A stretch of 64,000 bases of DNA, taken from NCBI GenBank assembly GCA_964036045.1, contig OZ038381.1:115155790-115219789 (forward strand). The letters run 5' to 3'. The notes under the pieces were generated by a model. The model made no database searches. It was not told the DNA's origin and saw nothing but the letters and a program-made list of their open reading frames with translations. Of the stretch, positions 19,396 to 30,669 are shown one piece after another; position 1 is the stretch's first letter; each line of letters begins with the position of its first letter. The translations under genes were made by a program, and so were the position numbers. This stretch comes from Eutreptiella sp. 'Long Island Sound 2002' (lineage: Eukaryota; Euglenozoa; Euglenophyceae; Eutreptiales; Eutreptiaceae).

Positions 19396-19680
19396 GAGTG
19401 GGAGCAGCGCTTTGGCCGCCACTTGCCCGAAGGCGGGCCGAAGCCACTCGCCGAGGGAGCACCCAAGGCCCGGGCCGGGGGTGCACCTCCACCACCGAGC
19501 GCGCGAGGTATCTCCCTGTAGGCATCATGTGCACTTGTGCTGTTTGTTTGCCCTTTTTTCGTGTAAATTGTACAGGTGTTTGTGTTCTTCCTTAGCGCAA
19601 GGGAATGCGGAAGAGCTCTTGTTAAGATGAAGGAGCGTCGGGAACTCAAGGAGCGCGAGAAACGGGAGGAAGAACAGAAA
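19396..19680 (+). pseudogene. Exon remainder to the right of element 2
   Basis: The frame EWEQRFGRHLPEGGPKPLAEG... runs to a GAG|GTATCT junction (about 19507) that looks like a 5' splice site. CTTCCTTAG (about 19596) is a possible acceptor. The next open piece encodes a charged helix (KMKERRELKEREKREEEQK, about 19627-19680). It probably belongs to the gene whose start lies at 4367. Product unknown. Confidence 0.35.
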
Positions 19681-19724
19681 GGAGGCATATGCCTCACCCA
19701 ACCCCTTTGCGGTGACGTGAGAAT

Positions 19725-20205
19725 TGGCCCATTACGGGCCCATATACGTATAGGACTGGGTTCTCGTGTGGTTTGGGTTAGGTGAGACAACCTTGGAGTG
19801 GGGTTTGGGAGCGCGCCTCTTGTCTTTGACCTCTTAACAATGGCCCGTTACGTGCCCATGTATGTATAGGAGTGGGTTTTAGTTTTGTTTGGGTTACGTG
19901 GGACAACGTTGGAGTGGGGTTTGGGAGCGCACCTCTTGTGTTTTACCTCTTAACAATGGCCCATTATGGGCCCATATATGTATAGGACCGGGTTTGCGTG
20001 TGGTTTTGGTTGGGTGAGACAACTTTGGAATAGGGTTTGAGAGCGCACCCCTTGTTTTTGACCTCCCAATGATGGCCCATTACAGGCCCATATATGTATA
20101 GGATTGGGTTTTGGTGTCGTTTGGGTTACGTGAGACAAGCTTGGAGTGGAGCGCCCCTCTTGTCTTTAACCTCTCAACAATGGCCCATTACGGGCCCATA
20201 TTCCT
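19725..20205. repeat. Tandem array, about 116 bp unit
   Basis: TGGCCCATTACGGGCCCATA-like words start at 19725, 19841, 19957, 20073 and 20181, giving periods of 116, 116, 116 and 108. It shares GGGAGCGCGCCTCTTGTC and CATTACGGGCCCA with the array at 26270-26960. Confidence 0.85.
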
Positions 20206-20344
20206 TTGGCTACCACGCGTAGAACACATGGCGCAAAATTTTCTCGTGTTTTTGCTTTTATCATTGTTTTGTGCTTTCGGGGTTTTTTCGAGGGTGCCCG
20301 ATGCGATGGAACTATCTGTTTAGCACGATTCAACAACTTTCAAG

Positions 20345-20840
20345 GAGAGAATGACGGTTGCCTCCTGCCTCTTCCTCTGTATCGGTGCTACGCATGCTGC
20401 GTGTGTTGCGCGTTCTGCGCGTTTCTGTTTGGTGCCTCTGAGTTTGCCTCTGGAAGGCATCTACGCGTTCTACGCGTTCCGCAGGCCCTAATTTCTTCAC
20501 ACCCATCATCCAGCACTGTTTTTTCCATTTTGTCGTGTTTTTACCATGCTTGCACCCCTGTACTCTGCCACACACTGCACCGGTTTTGAATGGATGACAA
20601 ACGTGCGTATTCGAATGACAATTGCCTCCTGCTTGTGCCTTTGCTTTGGTGCTACGCTGCCCACGTGTGTTGGGCGTTTTGAGTGTTGTCATTTTCCGCT
20701 TTTGACGCTGCCTGTTGAGACGTTGTACGTGTTCTACACGCTCTGCAGCATATTTTTTCCACACCATTGTTAGGCCGCTTTGCTTTTATGGTGCGTTAGC
20801 CATGCTTGCACCCTTGTACCCCGCCACACACTCTCAATGG
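20345..20840 (+). repeat. Tandem duplication of about 280 bp, intron-like
   Basis: Two diverged copies (from about 20345 and 20627) share GGTGCTACGC, GTGTGTTG, an ACGC..CTGCAG or CGCGTTCCGCAG end and CATGCTTGCACCC. The internal pyrimidine-rich tracts ending in GCAG look like 3' splice sites, so the repeat may be part of repeated introns. Confidence 0.5.
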
Positions 20841-21457
20841 TTACAAAAGGGTGGGAAGCTAGGAGAGTGGAAGCATCCGGAGAAATTGAAGCACGACGCC
20901 TTCGTTGTCTTTCAAATTAAACAAGCCCAGATTATGTGTGTGTATCTTCATTTTCGTCTCGCTTCTCGCCTTGCACCCTTCCCCCCTTGTGTCGCACTGG
21001 GGTGTCATCCCGGATCGGTAAATAGGAAGAAGAAAGGGGCCAAGGAGCGGCAGGACAAAGACTTTTGGTCGATGAACCTCACAACCTACCAGGTGTACCA
21101 TGCACATTCAATGGTTGGCGGTTCGGTTTCTTTCGTGTGCACTATTTCTCGCTGCCTTTTGTCCTCCACCAATTACCCTTTCACCATTTTACAGGTGAAG
21201 GCCCCGGAGGGCAAGCCATACGCCCCACATGTGGTGCAGGATGTTCGGAAAAAAAAGGAAGGCTTCGTGAAATACAAAAAGGTGTTCTCTGTGTTCCGCA
21301 CGTTCTATTGGTTCCCCTTTCTGTTGCCTCAGGAGCTCCCTTCGGTTGTGTGCTATGCAGGTCACGCGTTCCGGGGTTTTGCGGGTTTCGTATAGTTGCC
21401 TATATCTTCGCCTCTGCGGTTGCCTCTATCCGTCCTACATATTTTGCATGTTCCACA
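20841..21457 (+). pseudogene. Short exon-like pieces separated by repeated intron-like DNA
   Basis: Open fragments LQKGGKLGEWKHPEKLKHDA (about 20835-20900), RKKKGAKERQDKDFWSMNLTTYQV (about 21030-21090) and VKAPEGKPYAPHVVQDVRKK (about 21196-21255) lie between tracts ending in ACAG, TCAG or GCAG. They look like small basic exons of one gene. I recognise no domain. Confidence 0.35.
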
Positions 21458-22185
21458 GATCCGCCCAGACCGACTGTGGACGTTGATCCAAGACAACGAG
21501 AGTACGGAGAGCTAGGCGGACGAGGAAGATGAGTCATTAGACGAGGAAGAAGAAGAGGAGGCAGCTGAGGAGGAGGAGGAGGACAAAGAGGTCAGTGATG
21601 ATGGGAATGGGATCAAGAAAGAAGAGGAGGACCCCTCCTTGGCCCAACGGGCTCCCGCAGCACTCATTTGGAGGTAGCCCGCATGGCCGCACAACCAAAG
21701 GGGACACGTGCCAAGCACAAAGTCCTAACAGAGGAACAACCGAAATCGAGGCAGGCCTAGATCCGGCGGAACTGTCCCTGAAGAACAAAGAAAAGGCACA
21801 CGGAGAGAGTCCATCCAAGAAGAAGAGCAAAGGCAAGGGCAAGAAGAAAGTGGAGGAGAAGCCGAAACATGTGCATTACACATTGGAAGGAGAACCACAC
21901 AAGAAGATGCCCACATGTGCAACCCGAGGCGACAAGTACCAAGCTTGGCCCGCCTACGACAATGACGTGCAGGTCATGCAGCGCACCTTGGAGAGGGAAT
22001 ACAATGTGTCGCTTGGACGAGTATGCCAACACTACAAAGTGTGTTTGGCCGAGGATGCACAAGCCCGCCGCGAATTGGGCCTAGTGGTGCTTTTGGGGAC
22101 TGACGTGCGGGCGTACAATGTCCAAATAATCCTCCGATGTGGCACAAAGAATGCACAAAGCACCGCCACCAAGAGAATTATTTGA
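21458..22185 (+). pseudogene. Acidic-then-basic protein segment upstream of the piggyBac-like gene
   Basis: After an acceptor-like TTCCACAG (21459) the sequence encodes PDRLWTLIQDNEST, then a long Glu/Asp run with stops in one frame, then a frame with Lys-rich KKKSKGKGKKKVEEKPKHV (about 21820-21880) and a folded-looking stretch (YNVSLGRVCQHYKVCLAEDA) to a stop at 22185. The frames do not join without breaks. It could be the N-terminal, low-complexity part of the transposase gene downstream, but this is not shown. Confidence 0.3.
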
Positions 22186-22905
22186 GGAGCGATACGGCAG
22201 CACACCCCGCCAAGTCGCAACCGGGCTGATCAAGGGGGTGTCCGTGTGCACGAATTGTGTGGGAGCCCCGGACTGCCTATAGATTTTGGTGACTGCTCGG
22301 TAGGAGGCCTGCCAATGGCGAAATTGCAAGGGGAGCCCCCTTGCAGCAGGATTCCGCGCACGGCGCAGGGCGGACCAATTGAGTGCGTTCGGTGCGGAGG
22401 ACATTGTTCGAGATGGCCATCTATATATACGTTCTGCAGGTGTACAACATGTGTTAGGTGTTGCCGCTCTGACGCCTCCTGTCTAGCGTGCCGCGCGTTT
22501 TCCGCGTTCCGCGCAAGCCACGCGTTCCAGATGTTGCACCTCTCTGTTGCCTTTGGGGTTGCCTTCCCGCGTTGCACGCGCTTTGCGTGGTCTGTACGAC
22601 CGCAACTCTCGCGCACGGTCTACATGGCTGGCCTCATGGCCTACACCCGCACCGAGGACACAGGGGTCTACGTGCCCGATACAGGTGCCTGGACGCATGT
22701 TAGGACCAAGGATGCAAAGAGGCAGCGGCTGTGCATTTCTGTTCTGGGCGTTGTTGTACGGGTCTTTTGATTTGCCTCTAGAGTCACCTGTTGTGTTTTT
22801 TGCGCATGCTACGCGTGTTCCGCATTCTACACGTTTGATTCTGTTACTGCCTGTGGACGTGCCTTCCCATACTTCAGCCGTTGTGCGCGCTTTGCATGTT
22901 GTTCA

Positions 22906-23119
22906 GACAAGCTGGGAAGATTGGCCGCAGCAGTATCCGGAGTATGAGTATGAGCCGCGGAACGAATACCAGCCCATGAAGACAGATATGGAATCGATGC
23001 CTTCGAGCTACTGGACCCTCCCTTATGAGTCCGACCCCTACAAGTACCAGCCCCCCGCGTACCCGCCCCCGCCCACGTATCCTCCACCGCGGCATCCGGT
23101 GCTGCTGCCGCCGCCACCA
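22906..23119 (+). pseudogene. Tyr/Pro/Glu-rich exon-like piece
   Basis: Opens after TTGTTCAG and encodes WEDWPQQYPEYEYEPRNEYQ..., ending in a run of Pro before a TGA. Low complexity, unrecognised. Confidence 0.3.
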
Positions 23120-23423
23120 TGACACCCCCGCCACCGCCCTTGCCACCGCCACCGCTGGGATTGAAGTGGCGGCCGCCGCCATGGTCACAGTTGGTGGGGC
23201 CGCATGGCAAGCCGGAGACGGGACCTCCCCACACGGAAGGTGCACAGGTGCGCGTTGCATAGTACTATGCGTCCGAGGGGATTCGCATGTAGCCTCCGGT
23301 TGTGCCTCTGGAGGTAGCCCACGTGTGCTCCGCGTTCTGCCCGTTCCGCAGGTGTTCGGTCTGCTACCTCCCCGCTCGCCTATGGAGATAGGTGGCGTGT
23401 GCCATGCGTTTTTCCTATTCTGC

Positions 23424-23665
23424 AGCACCAGATCAAACCGGAGCAGGAGGAGGAGTCAAAGGTGCACCCGCGAGAGGACCCGCCGCAAGAGCCGAAGGTA
23501 GCCGAGAAGCCGATAGAGGAGCAACAGGAGAAGGAAGCTGGGCAGCTGCCGGACACGGAGAGTGCTGGGATGGCGAAGAGCGATGCGGACATGGGATTGC
23601 AGCCCCCGGAGCAAGCCGCAACGGCGGGAGAGGAGGTGGAGAAGGACGAGATAGTGCACATTTAG
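23424..23665 (+). pseudogene. Glu/Gln-rich exon-like piece
   Basis: After TATTCTGCAG the frame encodes QIKPEQEEESKVHPRED..., an acidic, low-complexity stretch ending in EIVHI and a TAG. Unrecognised. Confidence 0.3.
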
Positions 23666-24480
23666 TAAACAGTCCGACCTAAGTTGCAGCTCACCAGGCA
23701 GCTGATTTTCAAACACACAGTTTTCCGATGGGGAAGGGGTTGGGGATGCACACGGGGATGAGTGGCCCGACCCAGATGAGGCACGTGGCCGACAGATCTC
23801 ACAAGCCCTCTTCCATTCAAGAACGTCGTCACTGGCACACCGTGCACACTCACAGCCAACCCCATAGTGGTGGCATCGGCAGTCCGCACTTCCATTGGGG
23901 CACCGCTGAACACGGTTTTTTTTACGCCTTTATGCATTTCGTTGTGAACACTTTTTCGACGTTTGGATGACTGGTGGCCGCTGCAACCGCTGCCTTGCGT
24001 AGACCGTGGTGTAGGGTGTACGGACACCGTTTTAAGAATGGAACAATGGAATTATTCGTGTTGCCGCCGCCCTTGTTGCCCATGGCCCTTTGCACAGCTC
24101 TTTGCACAGCCGACCTTCTGGTACTCCTACCTATCTATGTGGATCTTGCGGCTCGATTGTGTGTGGGACTATGGGAGCAGGTGTTTGTGGCCAGGACAAA
24201 ATACTGCATGAAGGTCTCATTTTGAGCTCAAATACTTAGGAAAACGGCATCATAATGTTTAAACTTTTCTTACAACCATCAAGATCATCAAACGGCTTGC
24301 TTTCCGTGTTGTACATGGTTTGCGTGTCCACTTTTGCTGCTGCCTCTGGAGGTGGTGTTACGCGTTGTGAGCGTGTTGCGCGTTCGGCGTCTTTCGGTCA
24401 TGCCCCCTTTGCTGTCGCCTCTGGAATTGCTACCGGTGTCTTGCGTGTTCTACGGCGTCTTGCTTCTCAACAATCTTATT
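23666..24480. other. Stretch without a supported gene
   Basis: Contains one membrane-like open fragment (PPPLLPMALCTALCTADLLV, about 24070-24120) and two more GCCTCTGGA intron-like words (about 24342 and 24417). Nothing firm. Confidence 0.3.
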
Positions 24481-26100
24481 TTATGATGCCACCAAAATTT
24501 CAACCACCTCTGTACAACCATAGGCTCTCACAGGAGGGCTGTGCGGCCGATATCCAGTACGGTATCCGACGATCGGAGTCGTGGCTCATCGGATATAGTG
24601 AGGACGAGGTGTGGCACCATATCATGGCCCCATAGAGAATCTACAATGCCAAGCCCTACAAGCCCTACGGGACCACGGAAGGCCAAGCCTGGTACCCCTA
24701 GTACCTACGTACAATGCATTGCTCAATCTATTGGGGATGGTGCGGCCCATGCAGGTGGACGGGGTTCGGGACCGCAAGGGGCTACTATACAATCCCTACA
24801 TGGCCAACATGGTGACGCGCTACCAATGTTACTTGATGCAACGGTTGCTACGTACCGATGTCGTCTCGCTACTAGGAGATTGCGATGGCCAATGGGCGGG
24901 GATGTGGTGCATGGGGACGGAGTCTGCGGCGATGAGTCTGCGGTACCCCACAAGGGGCTATAGTAGCAGGCCACTTGAAAATGTTTATTGCCCACAAACC
25001 GCACCCAACCGGGACCAAGTTGTGCTGCCTAGCGAATGCAACATGGGGGTATGTGGTGGACATGTACTTGTACACCGGTGCACGGGGCACGCTACGCCGT
25101 TGCGGCACCGCGGCGGGAAACTTTGATGCCAAGAACATCATGAAGTCGCGGGCATCGTTGCTACCCGAGGGGACGGTGCTATGTGCAACTCCTGCTTTGG
25201 GTCCCACGGACTCGCAAAGGAATGGGCTGCAAGCAAGCGGGCATTCCTCATGATGGCGAAGAGGTCTACGTACGGCGTTACGTTGGCTTCGGAGCAGGTG
25301 CAAGAGGGGCAAACGGCGGTGTGCACTTTTGCGGATTTCAAGTACAGAGTCTGCGTGCACAAGAATCCGAAGGTACGCCACAAACCCCCCCGGGTTGTGC
25401 CCATGCTGACGAATGTGTGGTTTGCCCGAAAGGGACCACCTCACCGACGAAGCGGTCGGGAAGTGCACCGCACAAACATGGGGAGCAGTTGTACCAACGG
25501 GGGGAACGTCTCCACCTCCGTGCGTGGTCGGACAACGTCATCGCCTACTACAAGCTGGGAGGACTGGCGACACCCCTTGACCCTCCGGCCGTTAGGTGCC
25601 CCCCCTGCCGCTCCGGGTGTGGGGCACCTCTCTACCTTGTTTTTTGAGGCCCACCCAAACGGCACTCTGTGCACGCGCGTGCGTGAGACGGGGGGTGCGG
25701 GTTACGCCCAAGTTGAGTACATATGTACCCACCTCGGCACTCTGTTCGACGGTGTCCCGTGATGCAGCAAAATGCCCCCAGTTCACTTTTGGGTTTCCCC
25801 ACCTAAGCGCGAAACAAAGTTTTGGGTGCAGAGGAAAGGTAACAGGGGGGTTGCGCACTGTGCGCTGCTATTGGCACGCATCATGGCGCATTGGATCAAC
25901 GAGGGACGCTACGTTCCCCTTCAGGACCTCCCTAGAGTGGGCGCGGACGTGGAGTTTAAGAACCCGCGGCCGAGATGTGGGACGACCTTGCCATGTTGGC
26001 GACATGGGGGAGCGACATGGAACGTAGGCCGGGGCAACGGGCCTCCGCCAAGCTCGGGGTGGTGTGTCGGGAGGTGAGCACCATGGTGGAGGCCCAGACG
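24481..26100 (+). pseudogene. piggyBac-like transposase, decayed
   Basis: Around 24920-25090 the sequence carries the piggyBac catalytic signature: GVCGDESAVPHKGL (Asp-Glu at 24931-24936), then, after stops and a frame change, KMFIAHKPHPTGTKL (from about 24975), followed by the GYVVDMYLYTG strand. Downstream frames give NFDAKNIMKSRASLLPEGTV, an SCFGSHGLAKEWAASKRAFLM segment matching the second Asp region (here Cys-Phe where the family has Asp-x-Phe), and later WSDNVIAYYKLGG, all in the expected order. N-terminal sequence from 24481 (FQPPLYNHRLSQEG...) is probably the same gene. At least three frameshifts and two stops kill it. The family cuts and pastes DNA at TTAA; I did not find convincing TIRs. 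Confidence 0.65.
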
Positions 26101-26269
26101 AATGAGCCTCCCCTCGTGCCATTGTCTTGGGTAGGGTACCGTGCGTTGGCGCTTGTGGGGGGGGGGTGTTGCGCGTGCCGTTTGGGAGCATTGTGCCCTA
26201 CTCTTGGGGGGGGGGGCTTTTTGGAGAAATCCAAATGGGGAAGAAGAGGAAGTTGACGTCGGGATGACG

Positions 26270-26960
26270 GGGCGTATTGCATCCATTTTGGGTGGGAATG
26301 GGTGCGGCACGGGCCCACATGTGTCCTCTAACCCCCACGTGCCAAGGACATGGCACACAATGGGAGCACGCCTCTTGTCGTTGGTCCCCCAGAGGGGACG
26401 TATTCCATCCATTTGGGGGGGGGGGGGTTGGTGCATTACGGGCCCACACGTGTCCTCTAACCCCATGCATCACCGCCACCCTCCACGTGCCAAGTACATG
26501 GCACACGATTGGAGCGCGCCCCTTGTCGTTGGTCCGCAAGAGGGGACATATTGCATCCATTTGGGGGTAGGAATTGGTGCAGCACGGGCCCACATGTGCC
26601 CTCTGGCCCCATGCATTACCCCTACCCTCCACGTGCCAAGGACATGGCGCACAATGGGAGCGCGCCTCTTGTCGTTGGTCCCCTGGAGGGGACGTATTCC
26701 ATCCCTTTCGGGGGGGGGGTCGGTGCAGCACGGGCCCACATGTGTCCTCTCACCCCATGCATCACCCGTACCCCCCACGTGCCAAGGACATGGCGCAAAA
26801 TGGGAGCGCGCCTCTTGTCCTTGGTTCCCAAGAGGGGAGGTATTCCATCCATTTCGGGGGGGGGGGTGTAGTACGGGCCCACATGTGTCCTCTAACCCCA
26901 TGCATCACCGCAACGCACCACGTGCCAAGGACACGACGAAGCAAGGCAGTGCGCCCCTTG
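26270..26960. repeat. Tandem array, about 145 bp unit
   Basis: The word ACGGGCCC recurs at 26308, 26438, 26584, 26730 and 26873 (spacings 130-146), together with CCACGTGCCAAGGACATGGC, GGGAGCGCGCCTCTTGTC and G-runs of variable length. The long open frames across it are artefacts of the repeat. Confidence 0.85.
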
Positions 26961-26985
26961 TCTTTCCACCACGCCACACACAATT

Positions 26986-29140
26986 ATGCACTCCCTGAGG
27001 TACCTGGGAGTGCAGTTGGGACACCTGACTGTGGAACAGGCATATGGCACGGTAATTGCCAAGATGCTCTTGGGAGCCCGGTACATCTCGACCCTTCCCC
27101 TCACGATAGGGGAAAAGGCATCCGTTTTGAAAATTTGGGCTGCACCGTGCGTTTACCTCACTGCGAAGGTCTACTTTCCCCCACCCTCAGTGGTACAGCA
27201 ACTCAACGCCATACAGTCCGTGGCTCTAGGCCTGAACAGTTGGGGTCTTACACGGGACATTCTGGTTGAAAGGGCGGCCATGGGAGGTATAGTGCTGGCT
27301 CCCTTGGGCTCTTACGCTTTGTGGATTCACTCACAGGGTTTTGTGCAACATGTGCGCGGTACCACCCCGGGAGGAGTTCGCTCCGTTGATCAGTTTGAGG
27401 ACTGGGCGCGTTCGGTGGGGATGGTGCTTACGCCCGACATGCTTCCGTATATTCGATTGGCTCCGAGGACACGTCGGCCCCCGGGTCATCTGGGCACCTC
27501 ATGTATAGCGTACTCTCGGTTGCTTCGGCGGTTCGCAACGCCACCACCTCCACCAAGCGGACGAGAGGCCCAATTAGGAGTATTGCATTCCTCCTTTTCA
27601 CGGACTCCAGGGGATGATCAGCAGCCCCGCCGAAACTGGTGGGTTGTGGATTTGCCTCTTGGCGTGAGGTTTTTAGCGACGGGTATTTGCGGCTTGATGT
27701 GTCACGGCAGCTCAAGCCACACTCGCGAAAGGTTCTGACCTCTGCGGGATCTGCAGTACACTCAGTCCAGTCGGGGCTTGCGGAGCGGAGGCAGCGGGCT
27801 CCTTGTGACATGGGGTCCTGGCCGGTTAAGTGGAAATCCCAGAATGTCTTAGTTGCAATTTCGCGGGGCGCAACACCACCAGTCGCTGGCATGGGTTCGC
27901 GGACGTGGGGGCTGTTTCGCAAGTTGCGCATCCCTGGATGGGATTACGATTTCGTTCGCCGCGCTCTCTGCCGGAAACTGGCAGTGGCCAGCCGATTAGT
28001 GGCTATGACACGATGCTGTAAATGTGCGTTTGACGGCAAGGACGAGACTCACGCTCACGTGTTTGGGGAATGCCGATTCGGACAGTTCGGATCGAAGCAG
28101 TCAGGCACACCTTTGATTCCCCCCAGGAACCACAAGGCACTTCCATCGATTTGAGCTATAGTTTCTTGCAGAAGCAAGAGGTGGCACTTACAACTGCGCA
28201 GGGAATTCTTACCTGGTCTGGAATGTCTGTTGCTTGGTCCCAGCGATGTCACGCCGTTTTGGGGAAACAGACAGTCTCCTTGCACACCATGGTCGCTCAG
28301 TGGGTGTCTAAGCTGGAGTTTTGGTGCCAGTCGACCAACGTGTCAGTGCATCGATCATCTATATCCCCTTTGTTGTCTAACCTTCGTGCATGGATTGACA
28401 CTGGGTCCTTGGGTGCCTACTGGCACGTCCCGAAGGGACCACGCTATTTGCTTTCCCTGAATGATTCTCAGCCTGCTAGTTTGAAGAGCAAAAAGTTCTC
28501 TGATCACATTTCTAAAGTCTTGAAGGAAGTAGACGAGCTACAGAGAGGGGGATGGACGGTGGTATTCACCGATGGCTCTTCCAAGCGAGTGGGGGGCTAG
28601 GACCAGGCTGGATACGGCTGCTTTTATGGCGACCGGCACCCCCGAAATGTCAGTGCCCACGTTCCAGAGGGAGAAACGCAGTCCAACAACAGGGGGGAGG
28701 TCAGGGCAGTCCTTTGCGCCCTGGAGGCTAAGTCGGACTCTGAAAAGATGACAATAGTGGTAGATTCAGAGTACGTTTATGATGCGCTGACCAAGCACAT
28801 TCTCAAGTGGGAAAAGGCGGGTTGGCGATCCTCTTCGGGGGCAGTTTCGCACAGCGACCTCTGGACGTCAGTTTTAGCCCAAATGCGGCGTCACCAATAG
28901 ACCGCACGTTTCACCTGGGTTCCTTCACACATAGGGATAGTGGGAAACGAGGGCGCCGACCAGTTAGCTGAAAAAGGCCGCTTGTCCCACCCGTACAATT
29001 TGACTCGCTTTGCTAAGAGGCCTGCTTTTGATGATGGTTTGACCCGCCAGGAGACGGACCTGCCTTCTCATTGTTCCTGGGTTTTAAGTGAGCCTGGGAA
29101 GAAGTGGAAGCGGGGGGGGGGCCGAGTATACAAGCAGTGA
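26986..29140 (+). pseudogene. LINE-type retrotransposon, 3' part with RNase H
   Basis: The first block, SLRYLGVQLGHLTVEQAYG...LPLTIGEKASVLKIWAAPCVYL, is the region after the fingers/palm of LINE reverse transcriptases. A zinc motif, CCKC-x10-H-x4-C, lies near 28010-28065. RNase H follows from about 28550: FTDGSS (first Asp, near 28570), NNRGEVRAVLCALE (Glu), VVDSEYV (second Asp) and PSHIGIVGNEGAD (final His/Asp). In-frame TAG at 28598 and 28898 and several frame changes break it. No RT catalytic core or endonuclease is present, so it is 5'-truncated, as usual for LINE insertions. An Asp/Ser/Glu-rich tail runs to about 29360. Confidence 0.7.
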
Positions 29141-30150
29141 AAGGAGTCTCACCAGTGCAGAAAATGACAGTGCAGGGGAGTCGGAAGTGCCGTTTGATGG
29201 CGGGATCATGGATTCTACGGACAGTGGGAGCGAGGCTTACATAGTGGCGGGGAATCGGGCGACGAGTATGAGCGATTTTTGGCTCAATTTCTGGGTCCTG
29301 ACGGATTGTCGCCGCACAAACGCAGAAAGCCTTAACACAGAGGGCACCTCTAGCACCTGACCTTCCTACTCTTCTCGCGCTTCGCTTGAGCGCATGCTAA
29401 AGGAGATCTAGCGTGCTCTTCAACCTTCCTATTTGTGCTGTCCTCATGGGTATTTGCTAGGGTCGTTGTACCACACATTTCGGGTTTGAGCTGTAGAGTT
29501 GTCAGTGACAGTCCTCTTTGAATTGAGTCACCAGGTGCCCTTTTTGCCCACAGAGCCATGCATCCGCCTACTCCTCTGTGTATTTTATGTTTGACGTGGC
29601 GGTGCTTGTTGGCGGTTCTGCAAGTATAGCACCGAAGTGGTTATTCGGGTACCCATCGTCGTAGTACAGCGGTCGTGCGCTTGCCCCGAGGGCCGGTGAG
29701 CGTTGGTTCGAGCCCCGGTACGGGCGGCCGGTATGGGTACCAGGCATGGTGTGCGGCGTAGCTTGCCGTGGCTTGAAATGCGTACTAGGTGTGTAGCCCT
29801 CGTAGAATACTTGGGTATCTTCCGGTAAGGTATCTTTTTGGGTGCAATGCATATATATGGGACGTACAGGGGTGTCGGAAGTGCCGTCTGGTGGCGTGAC
29901 CATAGATTCTGTACCATACATTTCAGGTTTGAAATGCAGAGCTGTCAGTGACAGTCTTCTTTGAACTGATTGGTGCGGAGCCGGATCTTGTGAGCGGGGG
30001 TACCCGGTTAGTCAAGTATCCAACTCTATGCCAGCACAATTATGCACTGCCATCTTTGGGTTTGCCTTTGCCTTTGCCTTTGCCTCCTCGCCCCTTCTTG
30101 GATGGTGGCACCGGTGCGGACATGGGGTTGAGTAGTTGAGTAAGTGGAAA
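29141..30150. other. Post-LINE stretch with dispersed repeat
   Basis: No gene supported. At 29961-30035 a block (GCGGAGCCGGATC...GCGGGGGTACCCGGTTAG...CTCTATGCCAGC) recurs at 52067-52130. A B-box-like GGTTCGAGCC lies at 29704, but I could not fold a tRNA around it. Confidence 0.4.
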
Positions 30151-30669
30151 CTATGCGGTATTCGTAGTTGGGGAGAATCCCGGGTTAGGGAAGCACTGCA
30201 TGTTGGGCGGAAGGGGGGCTTGGGATCCTTGGGTGAGAGGGTGTGAGATTGTGAGGGGACAAGACAATGGGGTGCCCTGAGTTGGCAGTTGGCTGCTTGA
30301 TGTAGCTTGGGAGACCGGGTAGGGGAGTGCCACTAGATAAGGTTGAGAAGCTTGCGAGTACGCATAAGGGGGTGCGCAGGGAGCATTGGAGCCGTTTGAA
30401 ACGGAGAGGTGGGGGGGTACACGTTGGGTTACAACCACATCCGGGTCTTCTTCCACGGGGGCAACAGGGGTGAGTGGTACCAGAGGTGAAAGAGGAACGT
30501 GGGTGTAGGGCAATGCAACCACTACATTGTCAGGACTAGGTACAGGGGCAGGGGTATTCTTGTTTTTCTTTTTGCCCCCCATGGCTTCTTTAGAGCGCTT
30601 CCGTTTACGACGCTTGGTAGGTGGTTTAGCGCCTCCATTTTTGGCAGGAGGACTTGGTGCACCACGCAC
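30151..30669 (-). CDS. Hypothetical Pro-rich protein with basic N-terminus
   Basis: 172 residues starting MRGAPSPPAKNGG. KRRKRKRSKEAMGGKKKNK near the start looks like a nuclear localisation signal. The rest is Pro/Ser/Val/Gln-rich without a recognisable domain. The open frame is long for its composition, but low complexity makes the call weak. It could be a gag-like or regulatory remnant of a neighbouring element. Confidence 0.3.
   Translation of the reverse strand: MRGAPSPPAKNGGAKPPTKRRKRKRSKEAMGGKKKNKNTPAPVPSPDNVVVALPYTHVPLSPLVPLTPVAPVEEDPDVVVTQRVPPHLSVSNGSNAPCAPPYAYSQASQPYLVALPYPVSQATSSSQLPTQGTPLSCPLTISHPLTQGSQAPLPPNMQCFPNPGFSPTTNTA

Noticed and set aside
26141-26998. Overlapping 120-285 residue frames on both strands
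   Set aside because: Produced by the 145 bp tandem array.
29690-29730. Possible tRNA gene around GGTTCGAGCC
   Set aside because: Neither the T-stem nor the acceptor stem pairs properly.
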